From Brucella tritici (GTDB lineage: Bacteria > Pseudomonadota > Alphaproteobacteria > Rhizobiales > Rhizobiaceae), in assembly GCF_902825325.1 (NCBI RefSeq), contig NZ_CADEAR010000001.1, positions 310,001 to 374,000 on the forward strand: DNA of 64,000 nt, read 5' to 3'. Below, in pieces: positions 24,166-33,486 of the stretch (position 1 is its first letter; the number at the start of each line of letters is the position of its first letter). The position numbers and the translations under genes are program-made. A model generated the notes under the pieces. That model was not told the origin of the DNA and ran no database searches. It was given only the letters and a program-made list of their open reading frames with translations.

Positions 24166-25347
24166 ATGGCACGCGCCCTCGTCATGATCCCTGCGGGAGA
24201 AGTGTACGATCACGACAATGTCCGCTGGTATCGTCACACCGACGTTCAGGGCAGCATCAATCACTATCACAATATCGGCGATGCCTTCGTTTTCGAGTCG
24301 TCGTTGAAGCTGATGAATTACGAAAAGGCTTCCGAACTCCCGATTACCAATTTCTCGCCGGAGAAGATCGATCAGCTGCGCGAGGAATTTGATTATGTGA
24401 TCCTGCGCGGCTCGAATTATATCAACAAGGATATGAACTGGCGCGACACGATCCCGGTGCTGCAGCGGCTGAAATTGCCGGTCATTGCATTCGGCGTCGG
24501 AGCCCAAGCGCCGGTAAGAGGGGAAATACAACTTTCCGAAGAAACGAAGGCGGTCCTGCGCATCATCGCAGATTCCACTACATCCATCGGTGTGCGTGGC
24601 GCTTATACCGCCCAAGTGTTGAACGATATCGGCATCCGCAATGTGCGCATTGTCGGTTGCCCAACCGCGTTTCGTCGCAACAACCAGCATCTGCGCATCA
24701 AGTTGCCGCCGCTGGAAAACGTTACGCAAGTCGGCGTTACGGTTCGCCGCGAGGTTTCGCCGGCCTATGCGCAGGATATCGAGCAATATCTGACCCGTCA
24801 CCGCGACCTTATCAAATCAATGGCTAAACGCTTCGATGTGACATTGATGGCGCAGGGCGAAATCGATGAAAAGAAGATGGTCTTCGGCACGGCGGAGCAG
24901 AAGGAGGAGGCTATTGCAGCCCTCAAGAACCATCGCTGGACAGCGGACTGGTATTTCGACGAGACTATAGAAAACCTCTATCGCCATCGTATGTTCTATT
25001 CGGATGTCGTTGCCGATTACGAGGAACTGGTGCGCAGGCAACAGCTCGTTCTCGGCTATCGCCTGCATGGTAATCTGATGGCGCTGGCCAATGGCGTGCC
25101 GTCCATCTATTTCACCTATGACAGCCGCACGGCTGAATTCGCTGAGACCTACAAGATACCAAGCTATGATGTCTTCAACGACAAGCCTTTCCAACTGGAA
25201 GATTATTGGGATCAGTCGCTGTTCGACAAATACAATCGGGCATGGTTCGAGACTTATGCCGAGATGAAGCAGTTTCTCGATGAAAATGGTGTCGACAACA
25301 AGATGACCGAAACCGGACTGCCCATCGCGGAGTTGAAGGTCGCGTGA
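24166..25347 (+). CDS. Polysaccharide pyruvyl transferase family protein (third copy)
   Basis: A 393-aa protein. I start it at the ATG at 24166 (MARALVMIPAGEVY), which has GAAGGAAG five bases upstream; the longer frame from 24019 would run inside the previous gene. Family marks: NIGDAFVFESSLKL, VIAFGVGAQAP, GVRGAYTAQVLNDIG, RIVGCPTAFRRN and the C-terminal LGYRLHGNLMALANGVPS. It is more distant from the two copies at 2159-4573 than those are from each other. Its stop lies only 3 bp from the stop of the convergent AI-2E-type permease, so this is the right end of the polysaccharide locus. Confidence 0.8.
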   Translation: MARALVMIPAGEVYDHDNVRWYRHTDVQGSINHYHNIGDAFVFESSLKLMNYEKASELPITNFSPEKIDQLREEFDYVILRGSNYINKDMNWRDTIPVLQRLKLPVIAFGVGAQAPVRGEIQLSEETKAVLRIIADSTTSIGVRGAYTAQVLNDIGIRNVRIVGCPTAFRRNNQHLRIKLPPLENVTQVGVTVRREVSPAYAQDIEQYLTRHRDLIKSMAKRFDVTLMAQGEIDEKKMVFGTAEQKEEAIAALKNHRWTADWYFDETIENLYRHRMFYSDVVADYEELVRRQQLVLGYRLHGNLMALANGVPSIYFTYDSRTAEFAETYKIPSYDVFNDKPFQLEDYWDQSLFDKYNRAWFETYAEMKQFLDENGVDNKMTETGLPIAELKVA

Positions 25348-25350
25348 GAT

Positions 25351-26418
25351 CTAGTTCTCTGGCAGTTGGGCGGAACCCTTGCCCTTCTGCTCTTCTGCCA
25401 GAAGCGACCATGCGGCGATGAACATCGCAGCAATTAGCGGCCCGACCACAAAACCATTGATCCCGATCAGTGAAATGCCCCCAACCGTGGAGATTAGCAC
25501 GACATAATCCGGCATGCGGGTCCCCTTTCCGACAAGCGGCGGACGCAAAAGATTATCGACCAATCCGATCACGAATACGCCGACGAAAACCAGAATACCT
25601 CCGCTTATCCATTCTCCGCTCGCAAAGAACCACGCCGCTGCCGGTACCCAGACGAGTGCCGCGCCGACCGCTGGAAGCATGGAGAGAAACGTCATCAATA
25701 CGCCCCAGAGCAAAGCCGCCTCGACGCCCAAGGACCAGAAAGTCACGCCGCCTATCGTACCCTGAATGATGGCAATGATGATATTGCCTTTCACCGTCGC
25801 ACGGATAACAGCGATGAACTTTTCCAGAAACTGCCGCGTATAATCGTCGTTGAGCGGAATGGCCTGCCTGATCTTCCGGCCAAGATCCGCACCATCGCGG
25901 AAAAGGAAGAACAGCAGATAGAGCATGATGCCAAAGCCGATGAAGAATTGGAGCGTGTTCTGGCCGAAGCTGACCAGTTTTCCGGCAAAAAGCTGACTGC
26001 CTTGCATAATCGCGGATGATATGCGTGCGCGCCATTCAGCGAAATCGCCCAGCTCGAACCGGGTCAGCCACTCCTCCAGCGAATCCGGCAAGGCGCCCAG
26101 AATGCGCGAGATATAACTGTTCAGATCGAACTCCCGACTGCTCAGGCGTTGATAGAGGGAATTCCCCTCCTGTACCAGCGAGCCGAAAATCGCAAGCATC
26201 GGAATGATGACCAGACAAATGCACATCAACACGGATAGCAGAGCCGCAATATTTTTCCGACCACCAAGAAGACGTTCAAGGCGCTGTTGTACCGGCGAGA
26301 ACACCACAGCGAGGATAACAGCCCACAGAACCGCCGAATAGTAAGGCAGCAATAGCCACGCAAAGGCAATGGTGACCAGTGCCAGTAGGATATAAAAGCT
26401 CGCGCGCTGGACGGACAT
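25351..26418 (-). CDS. AI-2E/PerM family membrane transporter
   Basis: A 355-aa polytopic membrane protein of the AI-2E family (PerM/TqsA type), with about eight membrane segments. Typical are the N-terminal pair ILLALVTIAFAWLLLPYYSA and VLWAVILAVVFSPVQQRLE. A periplasmic helical loop rich in polar residues (about 70-150) and the C-terminal LISTVGGISLIGINGFVVGPL follow. Members export signal molecules or ions; the substrate cannot be told. The ATG at 26418 has AGCAGG upstream and is preferred to the in-frame GTG at 26424. It sits between the exopolysaccharide locus (convergent) and the HPP-CBS gene (same strand, 83 bp upstream), with no evident functional link. Confidence 0.82.
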   Translation of the reverse strand: MSVQRASFYILLALVTIAFAWLLLPYYSAVLWAVILAVVFSPVQQRLERLLGGRKNIAALLSVLMCICLVIIPMLAIFGSLVQEGNSLYQRLSSREFDLNSYISRILGALPDSLEEWLTRFELGDFAEWRARISSAIMQGSQLFAGKLVSFGQNTLQFFIGFGIMLYLLFFLFRDGADLGRKIRQAIPLNDDYTRQFLEKFIAVIRATVKGNIIIAIIQGTIGGVTFWSLGVEAALLWGVLMTFLSMLPAVGAALVWVPAAAWFFASGEWISGGILVFVGVFVIGLVDNLLRPPLVGKGTRMPDYVVLISTVGGISLIGINGFVVGPLIAAMFIAAWSLLAEEQKGKGSAQLPEN

Positions 26419-26433
26419 AATCACCTGCTGCAG

Positions 26434-26464
26434 TTTTCCGGGTCGGGAAACCCTGCCCGGAAAA
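26434..26464 (-). other. Inverted repeat between the HPP-CBS and AI-2E-type genes
   Basis: TTTTCCGGG and CCCGGAAAA flank a 13-base loop. The hairpin lies after the HPP-CBS stop and just before the AI-2E-type start. A U-run does not follow the stem on either strand, so it may be an attenuating or mRNA-protecting structure instead of a true terminator. Confidence 0.4.
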
Positions 26465-26501
26465 CCATTTCAGTTCAATAGAGAAGCATAGTTCCGGCGA
26501 G

Positions 26502-27623
26502 TCATGCTGCTTTCAGAGGCACCAGCTTTTCATTGGGAAGTAAACGGGCAAGCGTGCTCAGAAGATCGCTTTGCGACACCAAACCGATGATGCGGCGCAT
26601 TTCATCGACCACCACGACAGCATGCGCCAATCCATCTGTCAGGCTGGGCAAAAGGCTCATCACCGGATCGGTTTGGGAAGCGGTTGGAGCCTCCACAATA
26701 TAATTTCTGAAATCGTCGCCCGGATGCATCAATTCGCGCAAGCCGACCACGCCCTTCAGGCGCCCATCGGCCCCACGCACTGGCAATGTCATGAGATTAT
26801 GCCTCAGGATCAGCTCGCGCGCTTGGCTCGCCGTAGCATCTTCACCGATACTAACGACATCGCGGGACATAATGTCCGCGCAGGTCAGGTCGCCGTGGGA
26901 ACGAATGGACACTTCAAGCTCCACCTGCCGCAGCAGACGTCCGAGATCGTTGCGATCGATATCGAAGCTTTCATCCAGAGCAAGCAAGGCGCGGTCGATA
27001 TCTTCCTCGCGGATACCCATCCGGACTGACGGCGGCAGGTCTTCCGTGCTGTGCTTGTTTACCGGAGCGGCAGCCGCGACATGCGGATATTTCCGGCGCG
27101 ACAGTTTGTGAAACAGGATACCCAAGCCGACGAGAAGGCACGAATTCAGCGCGACCGGCACAAGCGGAAACAGGAATCCCCACTTGGCAACCGCGGAACC
27201 ACCCAGAACAGCAGTCAGTGCTGCTGCGCCGCCTGGTGGATGAAGACTGCGGGTAGCCGACATCGCCGCAATGGCGAGAGCCACTCCGAGGCCGATTGCC
27301 AAAGCCGGATCATCGACAAACTGGGTGACGGCCAATCCCACAAATGCTGAAATCGTATTGCCGCCGATGATCGACCATGGCTGAGCCAGCGGGCTTGTCG
27401 GAACCGCAAAAAGCAAAACCGCTGAAGCGCCGATTGGTGCCACGATCAAAGGCAGATGCGGACCGGTTCCCAGCAAAATGCTCGATATGAATCCGGTCAG
27501 CGCGATACCGATCAAAGCACCAAGGCAGGCAATCGAACGTTCGCGCAGTGTTGCACCGGCAAGGACCGGCTTGAACAGTCGGAACGCGCGCGACTGGTCT
27601 TGTTCAGGATCTTTTTGGGTCAT
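26502..27623 (-). CDS. HPP family membrane protein with C-terminal CBS pair
   Basis: A 373-aa protein. Residues about 25-180 are the HPP domain, with four to five membrane helices: IACLGALIGIALTGFISSIL, LIVAPIGASAVLLFAVPTSP, the family signature SLHPPGGAAALTAVLGG, and FPLVPVALNSCLLVGLGILF. Residues about 240-365 are two CBS domains (ADIMSRDVVSIGEDATASQA, MTLPVRGADGRLKGVVGL, HAVVVVDEMRRIIGLVSQSD), which usually bind adenine nucleotides and gate the attached domain. HPP proteins are implicated in nitrite transport in chloroplasts and cyanobacteria; the bacterial HPP-CBS substrate is unknown. Transcribed toward the AI-2E-type gene. Confidence 0.85.
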   Translation of the reverse strand: MTQKDPEQDQSRAFRLFKPVLAGATLRERSIACLGALIGIALTGFISSILLGTGPHLPLIVAPIGASAVLLFAVPTSPLAQPWSIIGGNTISAFVGLAVTQFVDDPALAIGLGVALAIAAMSATRSLHPPGGAAALTAVLGGSAVAKWGFLFPLVPVALNSCLLVGLGILFHKLSRRKYPHVAAAAPVNKHSTEDLPPSVRMGIREEDIDRALLALDESFDIDRNDLGRLLRQVELEVSIRSHGDLTCADIMSRDVVSIGEDATASQARELILRHNLMTLPVRGADGRLKGVVGLRELMHPGDDFRNYIVEAPTASQTDPVMSLLPSLTDGLAHAVVVVDEMRRIIGLVSQSDLLSTLARLLPNEKLVPLKAA

Positions 27624-27781
27624 TCCGTCAATCAGGCCGATGATAGGGAAGCTTCAGCGAAAACCCGTTGAAGCTAAAGACTGTTCTCTTGGGGGTGAGA
27701 CAATATCCTGCCCTTGCCGGATTCGAACAAGAAAGCAAATCCGTATCCACCTGCCGGAATGGAAAAATCGTTCCTCGTTCA

Positions 27782-28537
27782 TCAACTCATCGAGAACAAT
27801 GGTCTCAACGCCATCTCAAGCCCGAGAATCATAAGGCCGATCAGAAACCAACGACGGAAGTTTTCCGGTCGAATCTTGCGGCGACACACCTGCCCTATGA
27901 ACATGCCGACCAGTGATGGAAAGACGGCCAGAACGGATGCCAGCAAAAAATCGCCCGAATAGGCCTGCCTGCTCGAAAGTCCGACCGCAAGTGCGGTGGT
28001 CGAGACAGTGAAGGAAAGCCCGAGCGACTGTACGAGATCGTCTTTTCTGAAACCCAGCGATTGCAGATAGGGTACAGCTGGAATGACGAATATTCCAGTT
28101 GCACCGGCGACCAGGCCAGTCAACAGCCCGACGACAGGAGACAGCAGGCGCTCAAACCTTTCCGCTATCTGTAACTGGCGGGCAAACAACGTGTAGGCTG
28201 CGTAGATAACAAGCGAGAAACCCAGCATCGACGTTGTGACTGCAATATTTCCGCTGACCAGAACCACAGCTCCCGCAATGGTGCCGACTGCAACGGCAAG
28301 CATCATGCTCCAGAGACGAAGCATAAGCTGACCGAAGCTAGGCCCCGCCAGAAGCTGCCAAAGATTGGTGATGAGGGACGGGATAATCAACAGGCTCGCC
28401 GCCGCAAGTGGTGATATCAGCGCGCCCAGAATGCCCATTGCGACCGTAGGCAGCCCCATTCCTGTCACGCCTTTGACAAAGCCGGCACCGAGGAATGTAA
28501 CCGCAATCGTCAGGATCAAGGATAAAGAATAAGTCAT
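27782..28537 (-). CDS. TauE/SafE (TSUP) family permease
   Basis: A 251-aa membrane protein with about eight helices. The N-terminal half repeat MTYSLSLILTIAVTFLGAGF with GVTGMGLPTVAMGIL and the second half repeat VGLLTGLVAGATGIFVIPAV with YLQSLGFRKDDLVQS show the two internally duplicated modules of the TSUP family, which move sulfite, organosulfonates or related anions. It is divergent from a LysR regulator gene (96 bp between starts), so that regulator probably controls it. The substrate cannot be fixed. Confidence 0.83.
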   Translation of the reverse strand: MTYSLSLILTIAVTFLGAGFVKGVTGMGLPTVAMGILGALISPLAAASLLIIPSLITNLWQLLAGPSFGQLMLRLWSMMLAVAVGTIAGAVVLVSGNIAVTTSMLGFSLVIYAAYTLFARQLQIAERFERLLSPVVGLLTGLVAGATGIFVIPAVPYLQSLGFRKDDLVQSLGLSFTVSTTALAVGLSSRQAYSGDFLLASVLAVFPSLVGMFIGQVCRRKIRPENFRRWFLIGLMILGLEMALRPLFSMS

Positions 28538-28633
28538 GCCCCTGCTATAGCGACTTGGCCATCGGACGGAATGCGGAAGTTCCTTATCGAGCCTTCGGCT
28601 TTCCCATAGGCAGAATTCGCGCTACCATCGCTT

Positions 28634-29548
28634 ATGCGTTTTGATCTCACAGACCTCCGCCTATTTCTCGCCGTAGCCGATACCGGCAGCATCACGCATG
28701 GCGCGGCCGAAGTCGGCCTGTCGCTTCCCGCTGCGAGCGAACGCCTGCGTGACATGGAAGCCGCAGGCCAGGTGTCGCTTCTGGAACGAGGGCGACGCGG
28801 CGTTGCCCTCACGGAAGCGGGCGAAGCGCTCCTCCATCATGCGAGGGTTGTAATGCGGCAAATGGCCGACATGCATACCGAGTTGGGCTTGCATGCCAAG
28901 GCCATGCGCACGGCCATTCGCGTTGCGGCGAATACCGCCGCCGCCACAGAATATCTTCCAGTGCGGCTTGCCAGCTGGATGGCTGATAATCCCCGCATCG
29001 ATGTGGAACTGAAAGAACGGCAGAGCAGTGATATTGCCCGCGCCGTTTTGCGCGGTTTCATTGAGATCGGCATTCTGTCGGATGCAGCAGAAACCGCGGG
29101 ATTGGAACTGGTTCCTTTTGCAACAGATCATTTGGTGCTGATTATGGCCAGACATCATCCTTTGGCCGAACATAAGCGTGTGAGCTTCCCCGATCTTCTG
29201 CAGGAACAATTCATCGGCCTTTCCGCTGGTGCTTTGCAGGAGCACATCGAAATACAGGCAACCCGACTAGGGGGCCGACTTAAAATCAGAACGAGGCTTC
29301 GCACCTTCGAAGGCGTCGGCAATATGGTTGCTGCCAATGTAGGCATTGCGATCATTCCGCAGACGGCTGCCCGACGTCTAAGAAAGGCGCTCCCCATTGC
29401 GACTGCGACACTAGCTGACGCGTGGGCGACAAGAAACTTAGTGATCGCTGTACGATCCCTGAATGACTTAACCACACCTGCCAGAAATCTTGTCGATCAC
29501 CTCACCTTGGGCGGTCGACCTCTCGCAAAAAAGACCGCGAGAGGTTGA
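28634..29548 (+). CDS. LysR family transcriptional regulator
   Basis: A 304-aa LysR protein. The N-terminal winged helix is MRFDLTDLRLFLAVADTGSI with GAAEVGLSLPAASERLRDME and LLERGRRGVALTEAGEALL. The effector domain starts near residue 92 (IRVAANTAAATEYLPVRLAS) and ends with VGNMVAANVGIAIIPQTAAR. It lies divergent from the TauE/SafE permease gene, the usual arrangement of a LysR protein with its target. An inverted repeat (ACCTCTCGC / GCGAGAGGT, 29518-29545) forms the last codons of the gene and could act as a transcription stop. The effector is unknown. Confidence 0.85.
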   Translation: MRFDLTDLRLFLAVADTGSITHGAAEVGLSLPAASERLRDMEAAGQVSLLERGRRGVALTEAGEALLHHARVVMRQMADMHTELGLHAKAMRTAIRVAANTAAATEYLPVRLASWMADNPRIDVELKERQSSDIARAVLRGFIEIGILSDAAETAGLELVPFATDHLVLIMARHHPLAEHKRVSFPDLLQEQFIGLSAGALQEHIEIQATRLGGRLKIRTRLRTFEGVGNMVAANVGIAIIPQTAARRLRKALPIATATLADAWATRNLVIAVRSLNDLTTPARNLVDHLTLGGRPLAKKTARG

Positions 29549-29560
29549 ACCATAGCACTT

Positions 29561-29806
29561 TTACGAATTGAGATCTGCAAGTAGATCATCATAGACCTTG
29601 CATGCGCCTTCGAGATCGCTCGTTGCCTGCGTCTGAGCACCGCTCATTTTCTGCGCGATTTCGTGAGCTTTCTGGGGGTTCGAAGCAGCCACTTCCTGCA
29701 TTTTCGTGGCGACTTCCATCGCCTTTGCCTGGACCTCCTCAGTCGTGCAGGCAAAGGATGGAGTTGCCAGAACAACGAACAAAGCGCCTAGAAGATATTT
29801 TTTCAT
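29561..29806 (-). CDS. Small exported helical protein
   Basis: An 81-aa protein with a clear signal peptide (MKKYLLGALFVVLATPSFA) cleaved before Cys20. The mature part of about 62 residues is helical, with two cysteines (CTTEEV near the start, GACKVYDD near the end) that could form a disulfide and close a helical hairpin. The residue before the cleavage site does not fit a good lipobox, so a soluble periplasmic protein is more likely than a lipoprotein. A strong ribosome site (AGGAGAGGAC) supports it as a real gene. A perfect 7-bp inverted repeat (TTTAGCT / AGCTAAA, 29865-29880) lies about 60 bp upstream. The function is not known. Confidence 0.72.
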   Translation of the reverse strand: MKKYLLGALFVVLATPSFACTTEEVQAKAMEVATKMQEVAASNPQKAHEIAQKMSGAQTQATSDLEGACKVYDDLLADLNS

Positions 29807-30256
29807 AATAGTCCTCTCCTAATCTATTTTCATGAATGCGCATTGCACCTAGCAAGGAATTTTCTTTAGCTCTAGCTAAAACAATAGTTCACCAGAATAC
29901 TTCACAGAATTGCAATATATCTGGATGAACATAACTATCAGCATTTCAGCATAGGAAGCGACCGGCGAAACCGTGTGCAGGCGTACGGTCCTGGCACCAC
30001 AAGCGAGCTACCCAGACTTTGGTAGTATAAGCGCTTTCATTGAAGCTCAGGCATTGGCAAGCCGCCAGGATACATCTACATTCTCGTTAGAGACCACCGG
30101 ATAATCATGCCGTTTCAAGAGCAAGCTCGGTGTTGAATCTTTCTGTCGCAGTGATTTGATAATATCGAAATTGATTGCCCGAAGCGCCCAAAGAGGCGTG
30201 GGGAACTAAATTCAAATTACGGGCTTGCCCGCCGCAACATAGTCTGGGAGGACACT
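29807..30256. other. 450-bp intergenic region, mostly without recognisable content
   Basis: It separates the divergent small exported protein and TctC genes. The left part is AT-rich and has the inverted repeat at 29865-29880. The rest holds no convincing frame, hairpin or repeat that I can see. The TctC ribosome site (GGGAGGAC, just before 30257) ends it. Promoters for both directions must lie here. Confidence 0.5.
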
Positions 30257-31234
30257 ATGATGAAGCTTATCGCCACTCTGGCGACAACACTTGCTATTTC
30301 CACCGCAGCTTTCTCCGCACAAGCACAAAACTATCCGGAACGGACGATCACCATGGTCGTGCCTTTCGCTGCAGGCGGCCCGACCGACACCGTGACGCGG
30401 CTGGTCGCGGAATCCATGTCCAAGGATCTCGGACAGCAGGTTATCGTCGAAAATGTCGGCGGCGCAGGCGGAACACTCGGCGCGGGGCGCGTCGCAACCG
30501 CCGATCCGGACGGCTATACCCTGCTGCTTCACCACATCGGCATGGCTACAAGCGCTACGCTCTATCGCAAGCTCGCCTATGACACGCTGAATGCGTTCGA
30601 ATATGTCGGCCTCGTCACAGAGGTTCCGATGACCATCGTTGCCCGCAAGGACCTTGAGCCGACCGACCTCAAGGGGCTGATCGAATATGCCAAGGCCAAC
30701 AAGGATACAGTGACAGTCGCCAATGCCGGTATCGGCGCGGCATCACATCTGTGCGGTATGCTGTTCATGAGTGCGATTGAAACTCCGCTCGTCACCGTTC
30801 CTTACAAGGGAACAGGTCCGGCCATGACCGATCTGCTCGGCGGGCAGGTCGACATCATGTGCGACCAGACCACGAACACGACCAAGCAGATTCAGGCAGG
30901 TACAATCAAGGCTTACGCCGTCACCTCGCCCGAACGTCTGGACGTCTTGAAAGACCTTCCAACGACCAAGGAAGCCGGTCTGGACGGTATGGAGGTGGGT
31001 ATCTGGCACGGCATCTACGCCCCCAAGGGAACGCCGGCTGAAATTACCGAACGCCTGTCGAAATCGCTTCAGGTGGCTCTGAAAGACCAGAACGTGGTTG
31101 CCCGCTTCGCTGAACTGGGCACAAAGCCGTCACCGGAATCGGATGCGACACCAGCCGCACTGAAGGCCAAGCTTGAATCCGAAGTCGCACGCTGGAAGCC
31201 GATCATCGAGGCTGCCGGACAATACGCAGACTGA
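30257..31234 (+). CDS. tctC: Tripartite tricarboxylate transporter substrate-binding protein (TctC/Bug family)
   Basis: A 325-aa periplasmic binding protein with a signal peptide (MMKLIATLATTLAIST ... AQA, then QNYPERTI). Bug/TctC marks: the first loop VPFAAGGPTDTVTRLVAE, the second GGAGGTLGAGRVATADPDGYTL, YKGTGPAMTDLLGGQVDIM, and the C-terminal YAPKGTPAEITERL. Bug proteins hold di- or tricarboxylates through two water-bridged loops. The membrane partners follow at 31395 and 31881, so this is a complete high-affinity, ion-driven uptake system. Ligand specificity cannot be read safely. Confidence 0.88.
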   Translation: MMKLIATLATTLAISTAAFSAQAQNYPERTITMVVPFAAGGPTDTVTRLVAESMSKDLGQQVIVENVGGAGGTLGAGRVATADPDGYTLLLHHIGMATSATLYRKLAYDTLNAFEYVGLVTEVPMTIVARKDLEPTDLKGLIEYAKANKDTVTVANAGIGAASHLCGMLFMSAIETPLVTVPYKGTGPAMTDLLGGQVDIMCDQTTNTTKQIQAGTIKAYAVTSPERLDVLKDLPTTKEAGLDGMEVGIWHGIYAPKGTPAEITERLSKSLQVALKDQNVVARFAELGTKPSPESDATPAALKAKLESEVARWKPIIEAAGQYAD

Positions 31235-31394
31235 TCGTATTGCACGCATTCAAGGCGCGTCTTTTGGCGCGTCCTGATTGTCGTCTCCTGTAGCTGCGCG
31301 TCGAAACAGCGGCCATCGGGATCGGTGATCCGACTTCATATGCCGGACCTTCGGCATAGCCCTTTCAACGGCAAATCCGAAAGACGATTGGCCC

Positions 31395-31868
31395 ATGAAC
31401 GAGCCCTCAAGAAAATTTTCAATCGATCCGACCAACGGATTGTGCGGCGCCCTTCTCGCACTGACCGGCGCGTTTTTCGCCTATCAGTCGCTAGGTCTGG
31501 ACATCGGCACATCGCTTCGCATGGGACCGGGATATTTCCCGCTTGTCCTGTCCGGTGTCCTGATCTTGCTTGGACTGGTCATTCTTATTCAGGCGACACG
31601 TGTCGCGGGCGAACCAATGGGGCCGATTGCATGGCGCGGCCTGTTCTTTATTCTGCCTGCTCCGATATTCTTCGGTCTGACCGTGCGTGGCCTCGGTTTC
31701 GTGCCGTCGTTGTTCCTGACCTGCCTCATCGCCTCTTTCGCCTCAATGCGCATGAAACCGCTTGCTGCAATCATTCTTGCTGCTGCAATCACGGTCTTCT
31801 CCGTCATTGTGTTCAGTTACGCGCTCGCGCTGCCCTATCAGCGTTTCGGGCCCTGGTGGCCGTTCTAA
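31395..31868 (+). CDS. tctB: Tripartite tricarboxylate transporter small membrane subunit TctB
   Basis: A 157-aa protein with four membrane segments, among them LCGALLALTGAFFAYQSLGL, PLVLSGVLILLGLVILIQ, GLFFILPAPIFFGLTV and PLAAIILAAAITVFSVIVFS. The RMGPGYFPLVLS motif is typical of the family. It lies 160 bp after the binding-protein gene and 12 bp before the large permease gene, giving the canonical tctCBA order. Confidence 0.87.
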   Translation: MNEPSRKFSIDPTNGLCGALLALTGAFFAYQSLGLDIGTSLRMGPGYFPLVLSGVLILLGLVILIQATRVAGEPMGPIAWRGLFFILPAPIFFGLTVRGLGFVPSLFLTCLIASFASMRMKPLAAIILAAAITVFSVIVFSYALALPYQRFGPWWPF

Positions 31869-31880
31869 GGGGGCATGAGC

Positions 31881-33389
31881 ATGGAACTTTTCAACAATCT
31901 CGCGCTTGGCTTTTCAACCGCATCGACGCTTGCCAATCTTGGGTTCTGCCTCATCGGTGTGCTGCTCGGCACATTGATCGGCGTCCTGCCTGGCATCGGC
32001 GCTACGGCCACAATCGCCATGCTTCTTCCGGTCACGTTCCAAATCGGTGATCCGGTTTCCGCACTCATTATGCTCGCCGGCATCTATTACGGTGCCCAGT
32101 ATGGCGGCTCGACAACAGCAATTCTCATCAACATGCCGGGTGAATCCTCATCCGCCGTGACGGCCATCGACGGTTACCAGATGGCACGCCAAGGACGAGC
32201 CGGTGCAGCACTTGCAATTGCGGCAATCGGTTCATTTTTCGCCGGCACTGTTTCCACCTTTCTGGTAGCGGTATTCGCTCCGCCGCTAACTGAAATTGCC
32301 CTGAAATTTGGCTCCGCTGAATACTTCTCGCTGATGGTCGTCGGGCTGGTGTCGTCTGTGGCGCTTGCTCACGGTTCCATCATCAAGGCACTGGCGATGG
32401 TCGTTCTGGGGCTTCTGCTCGGTCTTGTCGGCACCGACATCTACACCGGAGCACCACGATTCACACTTGGCATTACGGAATATGCCGACGGGCTCAACTT
32501 CGTCGCGGTTGCAGTCGGCGTGTTCGGTATCGCCGAAATATTGCGCAATCTTGAAAGCGAACATACGCGCGAAGTGCTGATGGCTAAAGTCACAGGACTG
32601 ATGCCGACGCGAGACGATTTCAAGCGCATGACTGCGCCGATCCTGCGTGGAACCGCCATCGGCTCGGCACTTGGCATCCTGCCGGGCGGTGGCGCCATCC
32701 TGGCATCCTTTGCTTCATACACAGTGGAAAAACGTATATCCAAAACACCTGAGGAATTCGGCAAAGGCGCGATTGCAGGCGTTGCAGGACCGGAATCCGC
32801 CAATAATGCCGGTGCGCAGACATCCTTCATTCCCATGCTGACACTTGGAATTCCGGCCAATCCGGTCATGGCACTGATGATCGGCGCCATGATTATTCAA
32901 GGCATCGTGCCCGGTCCGAATGTTGCGGCAGAACAGCCTGCATTGTTCTGGGGCGTGATCGCGTCGATGTGGATCGGCAATCTCATGCTCATCGTCCTGA
33001 ACCTGCCGTTGATCGGTCTGTGGGTGAAGCTTCTGACAGTGCCTTACTATGTGCTGTTCCCCATCATCATGACCTTCTGTTCTATCGGCGTTTATAGCGT
33101 CAATTCGAACGTCTATGATCTTTATGCAGTCGCCTTCTTCGGCTTCATCGGTTACCTGCTGGCCAAACTGCGTTGCGAACCAGCTCCCTTGCTGCTTGGC
33201 TTCGTTCTCGGTCCCTTGCTGGAGGAACATCTGCGTCGCGCCATGATCCTGTCACGCGGCGACCCGGCAACTTTCTTCACCCGGCCGATCAGCGCCATTC
33301 TGCTTGCCATAGCCGCAGCCGTTCTCGTGGTCGTGCTGCTTCCCTCGGTACGCAAGAAGCGTGATGAAGTATTCGTCGAGGAGAGCTAA
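31881..33389 (+). CDS. tctA: Tripartite tricarboxylate transporter large permease TctA
   Basis: A 502-aa permease of about twelve membrane segments, the usual length of the family. Signatures: [19 protein letters not shown] near the N-terminus, [20 protein letters not shown] (about 70-90), [20 protein letters not shown] (about 260) and its partner motif [18 protein letters not shown]. The ATG at 31881 is spaced correctly from AGGGGG, while the ATG at 31875 lies too close. It uses an ion gradient to take up the carboxylate delivered by TctC. No two-component regulator (TctDE) is adjacent. Confidence 0.88.
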   Translation: MELFNNLALGFSTASTLANLGFCLIGVLLGTLIGVLPGIGATATIAMLLPVTFQIGDPVSALIMLAGIYYGAQYGGSTTAILINMPGESSSAVTAIDGYQMARQGRAGAALAIAAIGSFFAGTVSTFLVAVFAPPLTEIALKFGSAEYFSLMVVGLVSSVALAHGSIIKALAMVVLGLLLGLVGTDIYTGAPRFTLGITEYADGLNFVAVAVGVFGIAEILRNLESEHTREVLMAKVTGLMPTRDDFKRMTAPILRGTAIGSALGILPGGGAILASFASYTVEKRISKTPEEFGKGAIAGVAGPESANNAGAQTSFIPMLTLGIPANPVMALMIGAMIIQGIVPGPNVAAEQPALFWGVIASMWIGNLMLIVLNLPLIGLWVKLLTVPYYVLFPIIMTFCSIGVYSVNSNVYDLYAVAFFGFIGYLLAKLRCEPAPLLLGFVLGPLLEEHLRRAMILSRGDPATFFTRPISAILLAIAAAVLVVVLLPSVRKKRDEVFVEES

Positions 33390-33486
33390 CATAGATTAAG
33401 CCAAAAGATGACGATGGAACATTGGTATGCTATAGGAACCAGGGGCTTGGATTGTCGTTTGAATCGCCAGCACAGAGGGAGGTGTC

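Noticed and set aside
27650-27675. Inverted repeat AGCTTCA / TGAAGCT before the HPP-CBS gene
   Set aside because: Only seven pairs around a 12-base loop, no U-tract and no second copy; too weak to call a regulatory element.
31240-31280. Repeated GGCGCGTC words after the TctC gene
   Set aside because: Two direct copies close together do not form a hairpin, and could be chance in GC-rich DNA.
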